Under the pieces are notes generated by a model, which had not been told where the DNA came from, did no database searches, and worked only from the letters and a program-made list of their open reading frames with translations. A stretch of 64,000 nt of DNA, from assembly GCA_012103325.1 (NCBI GenBank), contig WLWY01000001.1:1089653-1153652 (forward strand), given 5' to 3'. The position numbers and the translations under genes were made by a program. Below, one piece after another: positions 32,929-42,401 of this stretch. Positions within the stretch are counted from its first letter, which is position 1; each line of letters starts with the position of its first letter. Source of the stretch: Alphaproteobacteria bacterium. Lineage in GTDB: Bacteria; Pseudomonadota; Alphaproteobacteria; UBA8366; GCA-2717185.

Positions 32929-35721
32929 ATGGACCAGGCTACAGCCAAGCCCGAACATGTCTACCTGATCGACGGGTCGGGTTTCATATTCCGCGCCTTC
33001 CACGCCCTGCCGCCGATGACGCGGTCGGACGGAACGCCGGTCAACGCGGTCTATGGTTTCGCCAACATGCTGATGAAGCTGCTCGACGATACCGATGCCG
33101 ATCATATCGCGGTCATTTTCGATGCGGCGCGCAAGACCTTCCGCAGCGACATCTACCCGGAGTACAAAGCGCAGCGGCCACCGCCACCCGACGATTTGAT
33201 CCCGCAATTCGCAATCATCAACGAGTTGGTCGAAGCCTTCAACGTACCCGCCGTGAAGTTGGAAGGATTCGAGGCCGACGACCTGATCGCGACCTATGCG
33301 CGGCAAGCCCGAGAGCAGGGCGCGGACGTCACCATCGTATCGTCCGACAAGGATCTGATGCAGCTTGTTACTGACAGTGTCCATATGGTGGACACGATGA
33401 AGAACAAGGAGACCGGACCAGCCGAAGTCGTCGAGAAGTTCGGTGTTGGCCCCGACAAGGTGGTGGAGGTTCAGGCGCTCGCCGGCGATTCAGTCGACAA
33501 TGTGCCGGGCGTGCCGGGCATCGGCATCAAGACCGCTGCCCTACTCATCAATGAATACGGTGATCTCGACACGTTGCTGGAACGCGCAGGCGAGATCAAA
33601 CAGAACAAGCGGCGGGAAAACCTAATCGAGTTTGCCGATTTGGCCCGGACCAGCCGCGAATTGGTGCAGCTGAAAGATGACGTACCGGTGGACCGGCCGC
33701 TCGAGTCCTTCGCCGTACAGGAGCGGGAGGCGGCAACCCTGCTGCCCTTCCTGCGCGACCAGGGCTTCAAGTCGATCGTCGCCCGTCTCGAAAGCCGGAT
33801 GGCGGATTCCGGCGAAGGTCTGCCGGAACAAGCACCGACCGATGTGTCTTATGAGCTGGTGCAGGACGAAGCGGTGCTGGCGCGCTGGATCGCCGACGCC
33901 ACACGCCAAGGTTACCTCGCGGTCGACACAGAGACGACCTCGGTCGATGCGATGCGGGCCGAATTGGTCGGTGTGTCGATGTCGCTGGCGCCCGGCAGCG
34001 GCTGCTACATCCCACTCGCCCACAAAACCAAAGGCGGACAGGGCGCGCTCGACCTTGGCGACGGGGCGGAGAGCGATGACGGGTCGGCAGGCGGGTTGGT
34101 GCCCGGACAGATCAATCGCGACCGTGCGATCGAACTGTTGAAGCCGATGCTGGAAGATCCGGCGGTGCTCAAGATCGGGCACAACATCAAATATGACGCG
34201 CTGCTGCTGTCGCGCTACGACGTAGCGGTTGCACCTGTAGACGACACCATCCTGATCTCCTTCGTTCTCGATGGCGGCCGGCACGGCCACGGTATGGACG
34301 ATCTGGCGCAAATTCATCTCGACCATACTTGCATCAAGTTCAAGGACGTGGCCGGCAGCGGAAAAAGTCAGATCACGTTCGACTACGTGCCGCTGCAAAC
34401 CGCTTGCGACTACGCAGCCGAGGACGCGGACATCACCCTGCGGCTGCACAAGCTGCTAAAGCCGCGGCTGATCGAAGACCGCATGACGACGCTCTACGAG
34501 ACGGTGGAACGGCCGCTGATCCCTGTCGTCGCGCAGATGGAACGCGAAGGCGTTTTGGTCGACCCTGGCGCGTTGCGCGATCTCAGCAAGGATTTCGCCG
34601 CACGGATGGGTGATCTGGAAATTGAGATCCACGAGTTGGCGGGCGAGGCCTTCAACATCGGTTCGCCCAAGCAACTCGGCGAAATCCTGTTCGACAAGAT
34701 GTCTTTGCCCGGCGGCAAAAAAACCAAGACCGGCGCTTATAGCACCGACGCACGCGTGCTCGAAGACCTGGCCGCCGCTGGACATGACCTGCCGTTGCGC
34801 GTTGTGAACTGGCGTCAGCTTGCAAAGCTGAAAAATACCTATGCCGACTCGCTGGTCGAACAAATAAATCCGGAAACCAGACGGATTCATACTTCTTACG
34901 CGATGACGGGTGCGCAGACCGGCCGCATGTCGTCAACGGACCCAAACCTACAGAATATCCCGATCCGTACCGAAGAAGGGCGGCGCATCCGCCAGACCTT
35001 CATCGCGGCGAAGGGGCACAAGCTGGTCTCGCTCGATTACAGCCAGATCGAACTGCGCGTGCTGGCCCATATCGCGGGCATCGAAGCGCTGGTCGAGGCG
35101 TTCCGCAACGGGCTGGACATCCACGCCATGACGGCAAGCGAGATGTTCGAGGTGCCGATCGAGGGCATGGATCCGATCGTCCGGCGCAACGCCAAGGCGA
35201 TCAATTTCGGCATCATCTATGGCATCAGCGCCTTTGGCCTGGCGCGCCAGCTGTCTATCCCGCAGGGCGAGGCCAAGAGCTATATCGAGGCCTATTTCGA
35301 ACGGTTTCCCGGCATCAAGGATTATATGGAGTCCGCGCGCGAACAATGCCGCCGGACCGGCTATGTCGAAACCCTCTTCGGCCGCCGCATCAACCTGCCG
35401 CAGATCAACGACAAGAATCATATGCGGCGGAACTATGCCGAGCGGCAGGCGATTAACGCACCGGTGCAGGGCTCTGCCGCCGACATCATCAAACGCGCGA
35501 TGATCCGGGTGCCGGCTGCCCTCGATAAGGCCGGACTTGACGCAAAGATGCTGCTGCAAGTGCACGACGAATTGCTGTTCGAGGTACCGGAGGATCAGAC
35601 CGACAAGACCATCGAAATCGTCGGTGCGGTTATGGAAGGCGCGACGGCGCCGCGGCTCGAACTGGCGGTGCCCTTGGTCGTGGACGCGGGTGTCGGCGAT
35701 AATTGGGACGATGCTCACTGA
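32929..35721 (+). CDS. polA: DNA polymerase I
   Basis: A 930-residue family A polymerase. The 5' nuclease domain (about 1-300) begins HVYLIDGSGFIFRAFHALPP and contains VSSDKDLMQLV and GVPGIGIKTAA. The 3'-5' exonuclease domain (about 320-520) retains the DxE motif in LAVDTETTSVDA, so proofreading is likely. The polymerase domain (about 550-930) has DYSQIELRVLAH, RRNAKAINFGIIYG and LLQVHDELLFEVP. The start follows GGAGGAACCA. It fills gaps in repair and Okazaki-fragment processing. Confidence 0.97.
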   Translation: MDQATAKPEHVYLIDGSGFIFRAFHALPPMTRSDGTPVNAVYGFANMLMKLLDDTDADHIAVIFDAARKTFRSDIYPEYKAQRPPPPDDLIPQFAIINELVEAFNVPAVKLEGFEADDLIATYARQAREQGADVTIVSSDKDLMQLVTDSVHMVDTMKNKETGPAEVVEKFGVGPDKVVEVQALAGDSVDNVPGVPGIGIKTAALLINEYGDLDTLLERAGEIKQNKRRENLIEFADLARTSRELVQLKDDVPVDRPLESFAVQEREAATLLPFLRDQGFKSIVARLESRMADSGEGLPEQAPTDVSYELVQDEAVLARWIADATRQGYLAVDTETTSVDAMRAELVGVSMSLAPGSGCYIPLAHKTKGGQGALDLGDGAESDDGSAGGLVPGQINRDRAIELLKPMLEDPAVLKIGHNIKYDALLLSRYDVAVAPVDDTILISFVLDGGRHGHGMDDLAQIHLDHTCIKFKDVAGSGKSQITFDYVPLQTACDYAAEDADITLRLHKLLKPRLIEDRMTTLYETVERPLIPVVAQMEREGVLVDPGALRDLSKDFAARMGDLEIEIHELAGEAFNIGSPKQLGEILFDKMSLPGGKKTKTGAYSTDARVLEDLAAAGHDLPLRVVNWRQLAKLKNTYADSLVEQINPETRRIHTSYAMTGAQTGRMSSTDPNLQNIPIRTEEGRRIRQTFIAAKGHKLVSLDYSQIELRVLAHIAGIEALVEAFRNGLDIHAMTASEMFEVPIEGMDPIVRRNAKAINFGIIYGISAFGLARQLSIPQGEAKSYIEAYFERFPGIKDYMESAREQCRRTGYVETLFGRRINLPQINDKNHMRRNYAERQAINAPVQGSAADIIKRAMIRVPAALDKAGLDAKMLLQVHDELLFEVPEDQTDKTIEIVGAVMEGATAPRLELAVPLVVDAGVGDNWDDAH

Positions 35722-35818
35722 CGGCGCCGTTAACCGGCTAATCCATAACAAAAGCAGCATAAAATGGTCCTTTTAGACCGTGATGCCGCCTTCCACAGAC
35801 TGGAGAAGAACGAACCCT

Positions 35819-36895
35819 ATGACACGACGGATCAACCACGAAAAACTGCGCGGCATCGTCGCTGAGATCTGTACCCATGGCGGCAGCGAAGGCGAAGAGT
35901 CACGCCTTGTCGCCGAAAACCTCGTCATGGCCAACCTGATGGGCCATGACAGCCATGGTGTCGGGATGCTGCCGCGCTATATCCAATGCGTACTGAGCGG
36001 CACCCTCAACCCGAACGCAGCGGCCACGATCGCGGTCGACAGTGGTGCTTTGATTGTAGTCGACGGCAATGCCGGTTACGGCCAAGTCATCGGCGGGCAG
36101 GCGATGGATTTCGGTATCGAACGGGCAAAGCAGCACGGCGTCGCCATCGTCGCCACACGCAACTCGTTTCATCTCTGCCGAATAGGCGCCTGGGCGGAAC
36201 GGTGTGCGCGAGCCGGGTTCATATCCATGCACCATACCAATGTGATGGGACACAAGCCGTTGGTCGCGCCCTATGGCGGCAGTCAGCCGCGCTACGTGAC
36301 GAACCCTTACACGGTTGGGCTGCCGGCCACCGAGGAAAGCCCCATGACCGTGCTCGACATGGCGACCAGCGTGGTCGCACTCGGCAAGGTCCGGGTGGCG
36401 AAAAACAAGGGCGAGCAGATGGCCGAAGGCGTCCTGCTCGACGGTTACGGCAAACCGAGCACGGACCCGAACGTCATGTACACCGAACCGTTCGGCGCGG
36501 CCCTGCCGTTTGGCGGTCACAAAGGTGGCGGGCTCGCACTGATGAATGAACTGCTGGCCGGAATTTTGTCCGGCGGACAGACCATGCGCGCGGAAACCAT
36601 GCAGGACTCCGACGCGATCATCAACAACATGCTGAGCATCATTATCGATCCGGCAAAATTGATCGACAATGATTTCTATAGCGAGGAGCTTGATGCAACG
36701 CTGAAATGGGTGAAATCATCCAAACCGATCGACCCGGACAAGCCGGTCTTGGTTCCCGGCGAACCGGAACAGCTTAGCAAAGCCGAGCGCGAGGCAAACG
36801 GCGTGCCGATCGACGACAACACCTGGGAAGAGCTTCTCGCTGCCGGCGATTCCGTCGGATTCGGCCGCAACCGCATTACGGACATGAGCATTTAA
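35819..36895 (+). CDS. Ldh-family (malate/L-lactate/ureidoglycolate) oxidoreductase
   Basis: A 358-residue NAD(P)-dependent Ldh2-type dehydrogenase. DSHGVGMLPRYIQ, NSFHLCRIGAWAERCARAGFISMHHTN, TNPYTVGLPA and PFGGHKGGGLALMNELLAG are family signatures. ATG 35819 is preferred to the earlier in-frame GTG because GGAGAAG lies upstream and family alignment begins here. Substrate could be malate, sulfolactate, L-lactate or ureidoglycolate. It is followed by a glutathione transferase 25 bp later. Confidence 0.87.
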   Translation: MTRRINHEKLRGIVAEICTHGGSEGEESRLVAENLVMANLMGHDSHGVGMLPRYIQCVLSGTLNPNAAATIAVDSGALIVVDGNAGYGQVIGGQAMDFGIERAKQHGVAIVATRNSFHLCRIGAWAERCARAGFISMHHTNVMGHKPLVAPYGGSQPRYVTNPYTVGLPATEESPMTVLDMATSVVALGKVRVAKNKGEQMAEGVLLDGYGKPSTDPNVMYTEPFGAALPFGGHKGGGLALMNELLAGILSGGQTMRAETMQDSDAIINNMLSIIIDPAKLIDNDFYSEELDATLKWVKSSKPIDPDKPVLVPGEPEQLSKAEREANGVPIDDNTWEELLAAGDSVGFGRNRITDMSI

Positions 36896-36920
36896 CGCTC
36901 GCATATCGGGAGTATAGACA

Positions 36921-37541
36921 ATGTTGAAGATCATCGGACGGCGCACCTCGGGCAATGTCATGAAACCGCTCTGGCTGGCGGACGAACTGGGCCTCGAATA
37001 CGAGCAGGAAGATGTCGGCGGCGCGTTCGGCGGCAACGATCAGCCGGAATATCTGGCGATGAACCCGATGGGGCTTGTGCCGACGATCAACGATGACGGT
37101 TTCATCATGTGGGAATCGAACGCGATCACCCGCTATCTGGCAGCCAAATATGGCAAAGGCAAGCTGTACCCCGACGACCCTCATGCGCGCGCTACGGCGG
37201 ATACCTGGATGGATTGGAAGCTGAATGCGATCAATCCGGTCATGCGCCCGATATTCTGGGGTCTCGTACGCACCAAACCCGAAGACCGCAACATGGACGA
37301 GATTAGCGCCGGAATCCAACAGGGCATTAAATTCTGGGGCATGCTCGACACGCATCTGAAAGGCCGCAATTACATCGCCGGAGACGAGCTGACCATGGGC
37401 GACATCCCGGTTGGGCCGCAGGCGTTCCGCTGGTTCGAGCTGGTCGAGGACCGGCCGTTCATGCCGAACCTCGAAGCCTGGTATCAGCGGCTTACCGAAC
37501 GCCCCGCCTACCGTAAGAACTGCATGAATCCGCTGGAGTAG
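36921..37541 (+). CDS. Glutathione S-transferase family protein
   Basis: A 206-residue GST. Thioredoxin-like N-terminal domain with RTSGNVMKPLWLADELGLEYE, the cis-Pro motif GLVPTI and the glutathione-binding WESNAITRYLAAKYG; helical C-terminal domain from about residue 85, with YIAGDELTMGDIPVGPQAFRW. Ser in the RTSGN position is a likely catalytic residue. It probably forms a unit with the Ldh-family gene; substrate unknown. Confidence 0.9.
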   Translation: MLKIIGRRTSGNVMKPLWLADELGLEYEQEDVGGAFGGNDQPEYLAMNPMGLVPTINDDGFIMWESNAITRYLAAKYGKGKLYPDDPHARATADTWMDWKLNAINPVMRPIFWGLVRTKPEDRNMDEISAGIQQGIKFWGMLDTHLKGRNYIAGDELTMGDIPVGPQAFRWFELVEDRPFMPNLEAWYQRLTERPAYRKNCMNPLE

Positions 37542-37551
37542 CCGTTACTAA

Positions 37552-38454
37552 TCAGCTCAAGACACTTTCCATCCGTTCGCCCCGCGCCGTGACAAAATAC
37601 GGCGTATCGCCGTCCAGGGTCGTTCGCTGCATGTGACGTTCGTACGTGTCGTCGTCGAATGGCATGGCGCGATGCTGAGTACACCGGTTATCCCACAAAA
37701 TGGCATCGCCTGATTTCCAGCGGTGCGTGTAAGTGAATTCCGGTTTGACGGCGTGGGCGGTCAATTCCTGAATGAGCGCCCTACCCTCGTCTTTGGGTAT
37801 ACCTTCGATCTCCACCGCCCAGCGACCGACATAAAGGGCCGTGCGCCCCGTCTCTGGATGGGTTCGCGTTATCGGGTGCCAGACATCAGGACGGCCGCGT
37901 TTCTCCTGATCTGTCAAGGGCGGCAAATTAGGGTAATTGACAGCATGCCTCTCGGTGCGGCTAAACCGGCAGCGGCGGCCGTCGATCCGCTTCCGTATAG
38001 CTGGAGACAGCGCTTCGTACGCCTTATAGGTATTCGCGAAACCCGTATCTCCTCCCTGCGGTGGCACTTTTAACGCATGTAGCAGCGAGCCCATATTGGG
38101 CACCATCTTGTCCTCGCCGTCGCTGTGCCAGCCCCATCCCGCCCGACGCAGGCCGATCGGTTTGCCGGCACGCTTAATGTTGGACACCACCATGATCTCA
38201 GGGTGACCGCTCAAATTAGTCGATGTCTTGGAGGCAATTCCTGGCATCGTATAGAGCGCGCCAAATTGCAGCGTAAACGCAATGTGCTGCTCCGGCGTCC
38301 AGTCCACGCCGCGAAACAGCAGGATGCAATGCGCCAACCAAAGACGCCGGAGTTCCGCTACATCTCCATCATCAAGCGAGCCAGAAGGATCGACTCCGAG
38401 GACTTCGACCCCAAGGGCCTCGCTCAGCGGCCGGGTTTCAAAGGCCGGCTTCAC
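37552..38454 (-). CDS. TauD/TfdA-family 2-oxoglutarate-dependent dioxygenase
   Basis: A 300-residue Fe(II)/2-oxoglutarate dioxygenase. The metal facial triad is visible as HSD in GWGWHSDGE and the distal His in DNRCTQHRAM, and the 2-OG-binding Arg in MQRTT. The family usually oxygenates taurine, 2,4-D or related acids; the substrate here is unknown. Its GTG start overlaps the stop of the selenoprotein gene (GTGA), so the two are translationally coupled and likely act in one pathway. Confidence 0.9.
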   Translation of the reverse strand: MKPAFETRPLSEALGVEVLGVDPSGSLDDGDVAELRRLWLAHCILLFRGVDWTPEQHIAFTLQFGALYTMPGIASKTSTNLSGHPEIMVVSNIKRAGKPIGLRRAGWGWHSDGEDKMVPNMGSLLHALKVPPQGGDTGFANTYKAYEALSPAIRKRIDGRRCRFSRTERHAVNYPNLPPLTDQEKRGRPDVWHPITRTHPETGRTALYVGRWAVEIEGIPKDEGRALIQELTAHAVKPEFTYTHRWKSGDAILWDNRCTQHRAMPFDDDTYERHMQRTTLDGDTPYFVTARGERMESVLS

Positions 38455-39266
38455 TTCTTCAATTGCCGGGCAATCGCTTCTGGCGTTGCTTCTCCGGCAA
38501 AATAGACGAAGGGTTCATCCCATTCGAGCGGCAGATCGACCAGTACCCCCGGTTCCTCGGCGGTAACGGCGAAATCCAACGCCGCGCGCAAGATTTCCGT
38601 CTGCCTAGCGGTATCGCCCACGCGCCCGAACGTATTGCCCATCGGGAAATTGACGAACAGGCTCCGCGGCGGGCGCACCAGTGCGGTGATGTCGCGTCCG
38701 GTGGAAACGGTAACGGTCGGAATGCCGGTTTCTTCTACTACTCGTGCAACCAGACCCACGGTCTGGTGATCGAGCGGTCAAGCCGGGATGGCGATGAGCA
38801 GGTCGACGCCGTCCGCGTGAAGCGCATCCGCGAATGCTGGCGCCGACTCCCCAATCACCCTGCTGCGGTTGTAGGTCCGGCCCATGAAGCCGCTCCAATG
38901 CCGCTTGGCGACCGCGCCAATTTCTCCGGCTTCGGCCAGTTCGCGCAGCCGGTCGATCGGCAGCAGACAGTTCAGGTCGAGGTCTGCGTCCGTGTGATCG
39001 TAATAGCTGTCGTGGATCTGGTACTCGTCCGACGGAACGGACGGGTCGATCGCATCGACGCGGTGGTCGTTCCGCGCATCGGGATCGAACGGCATCGTGG
39101 CGCAGTGCGAAATGCCACCGCTGACCAGCATCGCAACGGTACATTCCGGCAGGGGCTTGGTCATGTGTGTCCAGGGCGCCGTCGGGTTTTCGCTCCACTT
39201 GTAGGGTGGGAATCCCATGGCGCCGTATTTTTCGTTCAGGGCATCGACATACCGGATCGGTTCCAT
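38451..39266 (-). CDS. GrdB/PrdB-like selenoprotein (in-frame UGA = Sec163)
   Basis: A 271-residue protein of the glycine/sarcosine/betaine/D-proline reductase selenoprotein B family if the TGA at 38780-38778 is read as selenocysteine. Both halves are in one frame and join naturally: DGVDLLIAIPA-U-PLDHQTVGLVARVVEETG; homologues place Cys or Sec at this spot, often as (C/U)PxC, here U-P-L-D. The start has AAAGGAGG 9 bp upstream. A stable hairpin lies 10 nt after the UGA. It is coupled to the TauD gene. No sel genes are in the window, so decoding is inferred. The alternative is a nonsense mutation, less likely given the exact position. Confidence 0.8.
38749..38780 (-). promoter_or_regulatory. 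Bacterial SECIS-like hairpin after the UGA codon
   Basis: On the minus strand, 10 nt after the TGA (38780-38778), ACCAGACC and GGTCTGGT form a perfect 8-bp stem with a GTG loop (38767-38749). Distance, size and a G at the start of the apical loop fit bacterial SECIS elements, which bind SelB. The stem is inside the coding sequence. Confidence 0.65.
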
Positions 39267-39396
39267 CGTCGAAGGCCTCCTTTGCTGTGCTACATGTAGG
39301 CCATCACTTTAAGACGGCGGCATGGGACGTGCAATTCCAGTGGCGGCGGCCCATATTGTCACACTGTCCTTGAACCGAAGCTCAGAGGAAACGCGG

Positions 39397-39783
39397 ATGC
39401 CACGCGATGGGAACATTCCAGTCAGTCAAATGACCGCGGCCGCCAAGCTGCTTTATCTGGCGGACTTCCTGGAAACGCTGGAATTCGGACAGGTAGATAT
39501 GAAAACCGTACATCATGCCTGTGGTACTGCGCACTGTGCCTGGGGTTGGGGCGAAGAAATCGGGCTGTTCCCACAACGCGACGATACCGATGGCGAAGAC
39601 GACGCGGGATGGGCGCAAGAAATGTCGAGCGCGGAAGACGGCCGCAGTGACATTCTCGGACTGACCGACAAGCAGTTTCGATACTGCTTCGGCATCGGCT
39701 ACCAGTTCCGCTTCCTGGGCCATCCCTACACCCCATCGGACGTCGCGCGCCATCTGCGCGAAACGGCGGCCGAGTTGGCATAG
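39397..39783 (+). CDS. Hypothetical protein, 128 residues
   Basis: Not recognised. The product is acidic and cytosolic, with VHHACGTAHCAWGWGEEIGLFP near residues 35-55, whose Cys/His cluster might bind metal, and an aromatic stretch FRYCFGIGYQFRFLGHPYTP near the C-terminus. AGAGGA precedes the ATG at 39397, which is preferred to an upstream in-frame start. It converges on the helicase gene with a 4-bp gap. Confidence 0.65.
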   Translation: MPRDGNIPVSQMTAAAKLLYLADFLETLEFGQVDMKTVHHACGTAHCAWGWGEEIGLFPQRDDTDGEDDAGWAQEMSSAEDGRSDILGLTDKQFRYCFGIGYQFRFLGHPYTPSDVARHLRETAAELA

Positions 39784-39787
39784 CCTT

Positions 39788-41623
39788 CTAGCGCGACGCC
39801 ATATGCTCGGCGGCGTTGAAATAAGGCAGATTGTCCTTCGATGAGCAGCCGATCACCGCAAGCCGCTCGGCAATTCTGATCGCCTTTTGGTATTTGCGTT
39901 CGTTTTCATCCCGCGTGTGCGTCTGGAAGACGGTCCCGCAGAGCGAAATACCATAATGGGCCTGCAAGGTTCGGATTTCCTTGCCGGCAAACATCCCATC
40001 GGCAACGAGAGCGAGATCGAAGTCGGGCTGTTTTACGATCTGGATCTTGTTCTCCACCAGATAGCCGCGAATCCGGGCTTCGGCCGCGAGGGCAACATCC
40101 CAGTAATCCGATTCCGTTTGCGTTGGTTCGCTCGAAACCTCCTGGAACGCCAGACAGAAGGCGAGAAACACCTGCTCCTTGACGTTTGCCGATTTCCAGG
40201 CGGTGCCGCCGAGACTGTTCCAGACCGATAGATCCATCTCATCGAACACCCGGGGCACCCGGTCGAAGAACAGCCGGTGCAGACCGTTTTCGTTCAGCGT
40301 GTTGTCGAGCTTCTGTTCCTTATAGATGTCGATCGCAGCGTATGTGCCGCAGACGGGGCAGGTGTCGTCCTGGTAGGCGTCTTTCTTATAGATGTGCGAA
40401 CAACGCGTGCCGTTGGTTAGCTCGTTCTTGCACAGAAGATAAGTTTCCGGCGTTTCTTCGTCGTCCTGCTGCTGGCCGATCCAGTTGAAACGGTTCATGA
40501 ACTGCATATAGGAACGCCGATGGCTCCAAAGGCTCCATTCGAGCTTCTCCACGGGGCCGAAGGTGCTCCAGTTTGAGCTGACGTCGATGACGACGCATTT
40601 CTCCTTGCCCGGCGCCGAGCGCAACCCACGGCCCACGGACTGGCCCCACAGCACCTTCGACAAGGTGGGTCTTAGATGGACGATGATGTTGCAATACGGG
40701 TTGTCCCAGCCCTCGGCCAGGACGCCCACGGATACCATCGCCTCGATCTCACCCGCCTCGTGCCGCGCCAGGAGCTTCATCCGTTCGTTGATCGGCGTGC
40801 TGGCGGTCACGATGGCGGCTTCGATCCCACAGGTCCGGATGCTCTCCAATGTCGCCTCCGCGACGCTGATATCGGCGCAAAACCACGCTGAGATCGGCGG
40901 CGTCGAAAGCTTCTCGCGCTCTTCGTTATAACTCCATATCGCGTAGTCGATCATCGACGACTTGATGATCGCCGGTGCCAGTTTCGCCACCGGAAAGTCG
41001 CCCGAGCTGATATCGATGTCGCCCAGTTCCAGATCGTGGACGAAATGGGGCCGATAGACGGGCTGCACCAAAACGCCTTCCTCGATGAGGTTTTCGATGT
41101 TCGCGCAATCGATGATCGCGTCGAACGCGAGATGGAGTTGATCACGCTGATCGCCGGTGCGCCGCTCCGGGGATGCGGTCAGTCCCATAAACTGAGCCTC
41201 GCGCTTCCCGTGCTTTTCGAAATCGTCAATGATTCGCTTGTAGCCCGTCCCGTTCGGCGACACGCGGTGCGCCTCGTCGACAATGATGAGGTCGGCCTTA
41301 GGCACGGCATCCGCCAGGACTTCCTTGGCCCGCATATTGGTCGACAGCAGAATGTCATAGCCCTCGAACGCCGGCCCGTTGTCGGACACCAACAGCTTGC
41401 GCACTTTGTGCTTGGCGCTGAGCGCCCGTTCGAGCTGTTCCAGCAGCACCAGCCGGTGGCACAGCACGACTATCTTCTTATCCTTGTAGAATCGCTCGAC
41501 AATCTCGCTCGCGAGCACAGTCTTGCCCGCGCCGGTCGGCGCTTTCAGGATAAATCGGCGATGTTGGTTTATGATCGATGGGAACCCATCGATTATTTTT
41601 TGTTGCCAGGTTCTGAGTTGCAT
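39788..41623 (-). CDS. SF2 DEAD/DEAH-box helicase (SSL2/type I R-like)
   Basis: A 611-residue superfamily 2 helicase. Walker A APTGAGKT (about 29-36), motif II VDEAH, LTASPERR (motif III region) and motif VI SVGRGLRSAPG are visible. A C-terminal zinc-ribbon-like CKNELTNGTRC...CPVCGTY follows. ATG 41623 aligns with the family N-terminus; GTG 41659 is possible. Relatives act in DNA repair or as stand-alone restriction-type helicases. No nuclease or methylase partner is adjacent. Confidence 0.85.
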   Translation of the reverse strand: MQLRTWQQKIIDGFPSIINQHRRFILKAPTGAGKTVLASEIVERFYKDKKIVVLCHRLVLLEQLERALSAKHKVRKLLVSDNGPAFEGYDILLSTNMRAKEVLADAVPKADLIIVDEAHRVSPNGTGYKRIIDDFEKHGKREAQFMGLTASPERRTGDQRDQLHLAFDAIIDCANIENLIEEGVLVQPVYRPHFVHDLELGDIDISSGDFPVAKLAPAIIKSSMIDYAIWSYNEEREKLSTPPISAWFCADISVAEATLESIRTCGIEAAIVTASTPINERMKLLARHEAGEIEAMVSVGVLAEGWDNPYCNIIVHLRPTLSKVLWGQSVGRGLRSAPGKEKCVVIDVSSNWSTFGPVEKLEWSLWSHRRSYMQFMNRFNWIGQQQDDEETPETYLLCKNELTNGTRCSHIYKKDAYQDDTCPVCGTYAAIDIYKEQKLDNTLNENGLHRLFFDRVPRVFDEMDLSVWNSLGGTAWKSANVKEQVFLAFCLAFQEVSSEPTQTESDYWDVALAAEARIRGYLVENKIQIVKQPDFDLALVADGMFAGKEIRTLQAHYGISLCGTVFQTHTRDENERKYQKAIRIAERLAVIGCSSKDNLPYFNAAEHMASR

Positions 41624-41775
41624 CCGCAAGCCTATAACAAAGAAACGCCGGCCATGCACCTAACAAGGTGCCGAATTGAGAACATATAAAGTGCCATCAA
41701 ATTGATCCGGATGAACGACTCGCCTTCTTGCGCCTCGGGCGGACCCGTTTCATACTGCGATTGGAGGTACTTGCC

Positions 41776-42102
41776 ATGACGGACAGGCGGCGGCATCACG
41801 ATATGGGCGGGCTGGAAGATGGGCCTGTCGAAAACAAGGAGCACAACTCCGAACCCTGGGAGAAACGGGTCGACGCGATTCGCTCGCTGCTGTCGGACGA
41901 GAAGCGAAATTTGCTCTCGGTCGACGAGTTGCGGCGCGGCATCGAGGATCTCGGTGCGGACGCCTACGACCGCTACAATTATTATGAGCGCTGGATGGCC
42001 GCAATGTCGAATATCCTGCTGCAGAAGAACGTCCTGAGTGTCGACGAGTTGGGCCGCAAGATGGCCGAGGTCGAAGCGCGGCAGGGGAACAAGCCGATAT
42101 GA
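41776..42102 (+). CDS. Nitrile hydratase/thiocyanate hydrolase, beta-N-like subunit
   Basis: A 108-residue protein matching the N-terminal half of nitrile hydratase beta (HHDMGGLEDGPV near the start, then a helical WEKRVDAIRSLL...YYERWMAAMSNILLQKNVLSVDEL). Beta is split into two genes here, as in thiocyanate hydrolase and toyocamycin nitrile hydratase. GGAGG precedes ATG 41776. Its stop overlaps the next ATG (ATGA). Confidence 0.82.
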   Translation: MTDRRRHHDMGGLEDGPVENKEHNSEPWEKRVDAIRSLLSDEKRNLLSVDELRRGIEDLGADAYDRYNYYERWMAAMSNILLQKNVLSVDELGRKMAEVEARQGNKPI

Positions 42103-42389
42103 CGGCGCGCTACACCATCGGCGACAACGTCCGGGTCCGCCAGGCCTATCCGCCGGGCCATTGCCGGACACCCTATTACTGCCGCGGCAAATCCGGTGTC
42201 ATCGTCCGCTACTGCGGCAATTTCCGGAATCCGGAAGATCTGGCCTACGGCACCTACAATGGTCCGGAAGTACCGATGTATCGAGTTCAGTTCAATCAGA
42301 CCGACATGTGGCCGGATTATTCCGGCGCCCCTCAGGATAAAGTCGAAATCGAACTCTACGAGCATTGGCTCGTCCCTGCCTCTTCGTAA
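42099..42389 (+). CDS. Nitrile hydratase/thiocyanate hydrolase, beta-C-like subunit
   Basis: A 96-residue protein with the SH3-like C-terminal domain of nitrile hydratase beta: YTIGDNVRVRQAYPPGHCRTPYYCRGKSGVIVRYCGNFRNPEDLAYG...MYRVQFNQTDMWPDY...IELYEHWL. It is coupled to the beta-N gene and followed 12 bp later by the alpha subunit. The beta arginines that normally contact the oxidised cysteines are candidates in RTPYYCR. Confidence 0.87.
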   Translation: MTARYTIGDNVRVRQAYPPGHCRTPYYCRGKSGVIVRYCGNFRNPEDLAYGTYNGPEVPMYRVQFNQTDMWPDYSGAPQDKVEIELYEHWLVPASS

Positions 42390-42401
42390 AGGACTGACGG
42401 C

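Noticed and set aside
38778..38780. TGA as a nonsense mutation splitting the GrdB-like gene
   Set aside because: It falls at the family's Cys/Sec position and is followed by a SECIS-like hairpin; both halves are otherwise intact. Selenocysteine is the simpler explanation.
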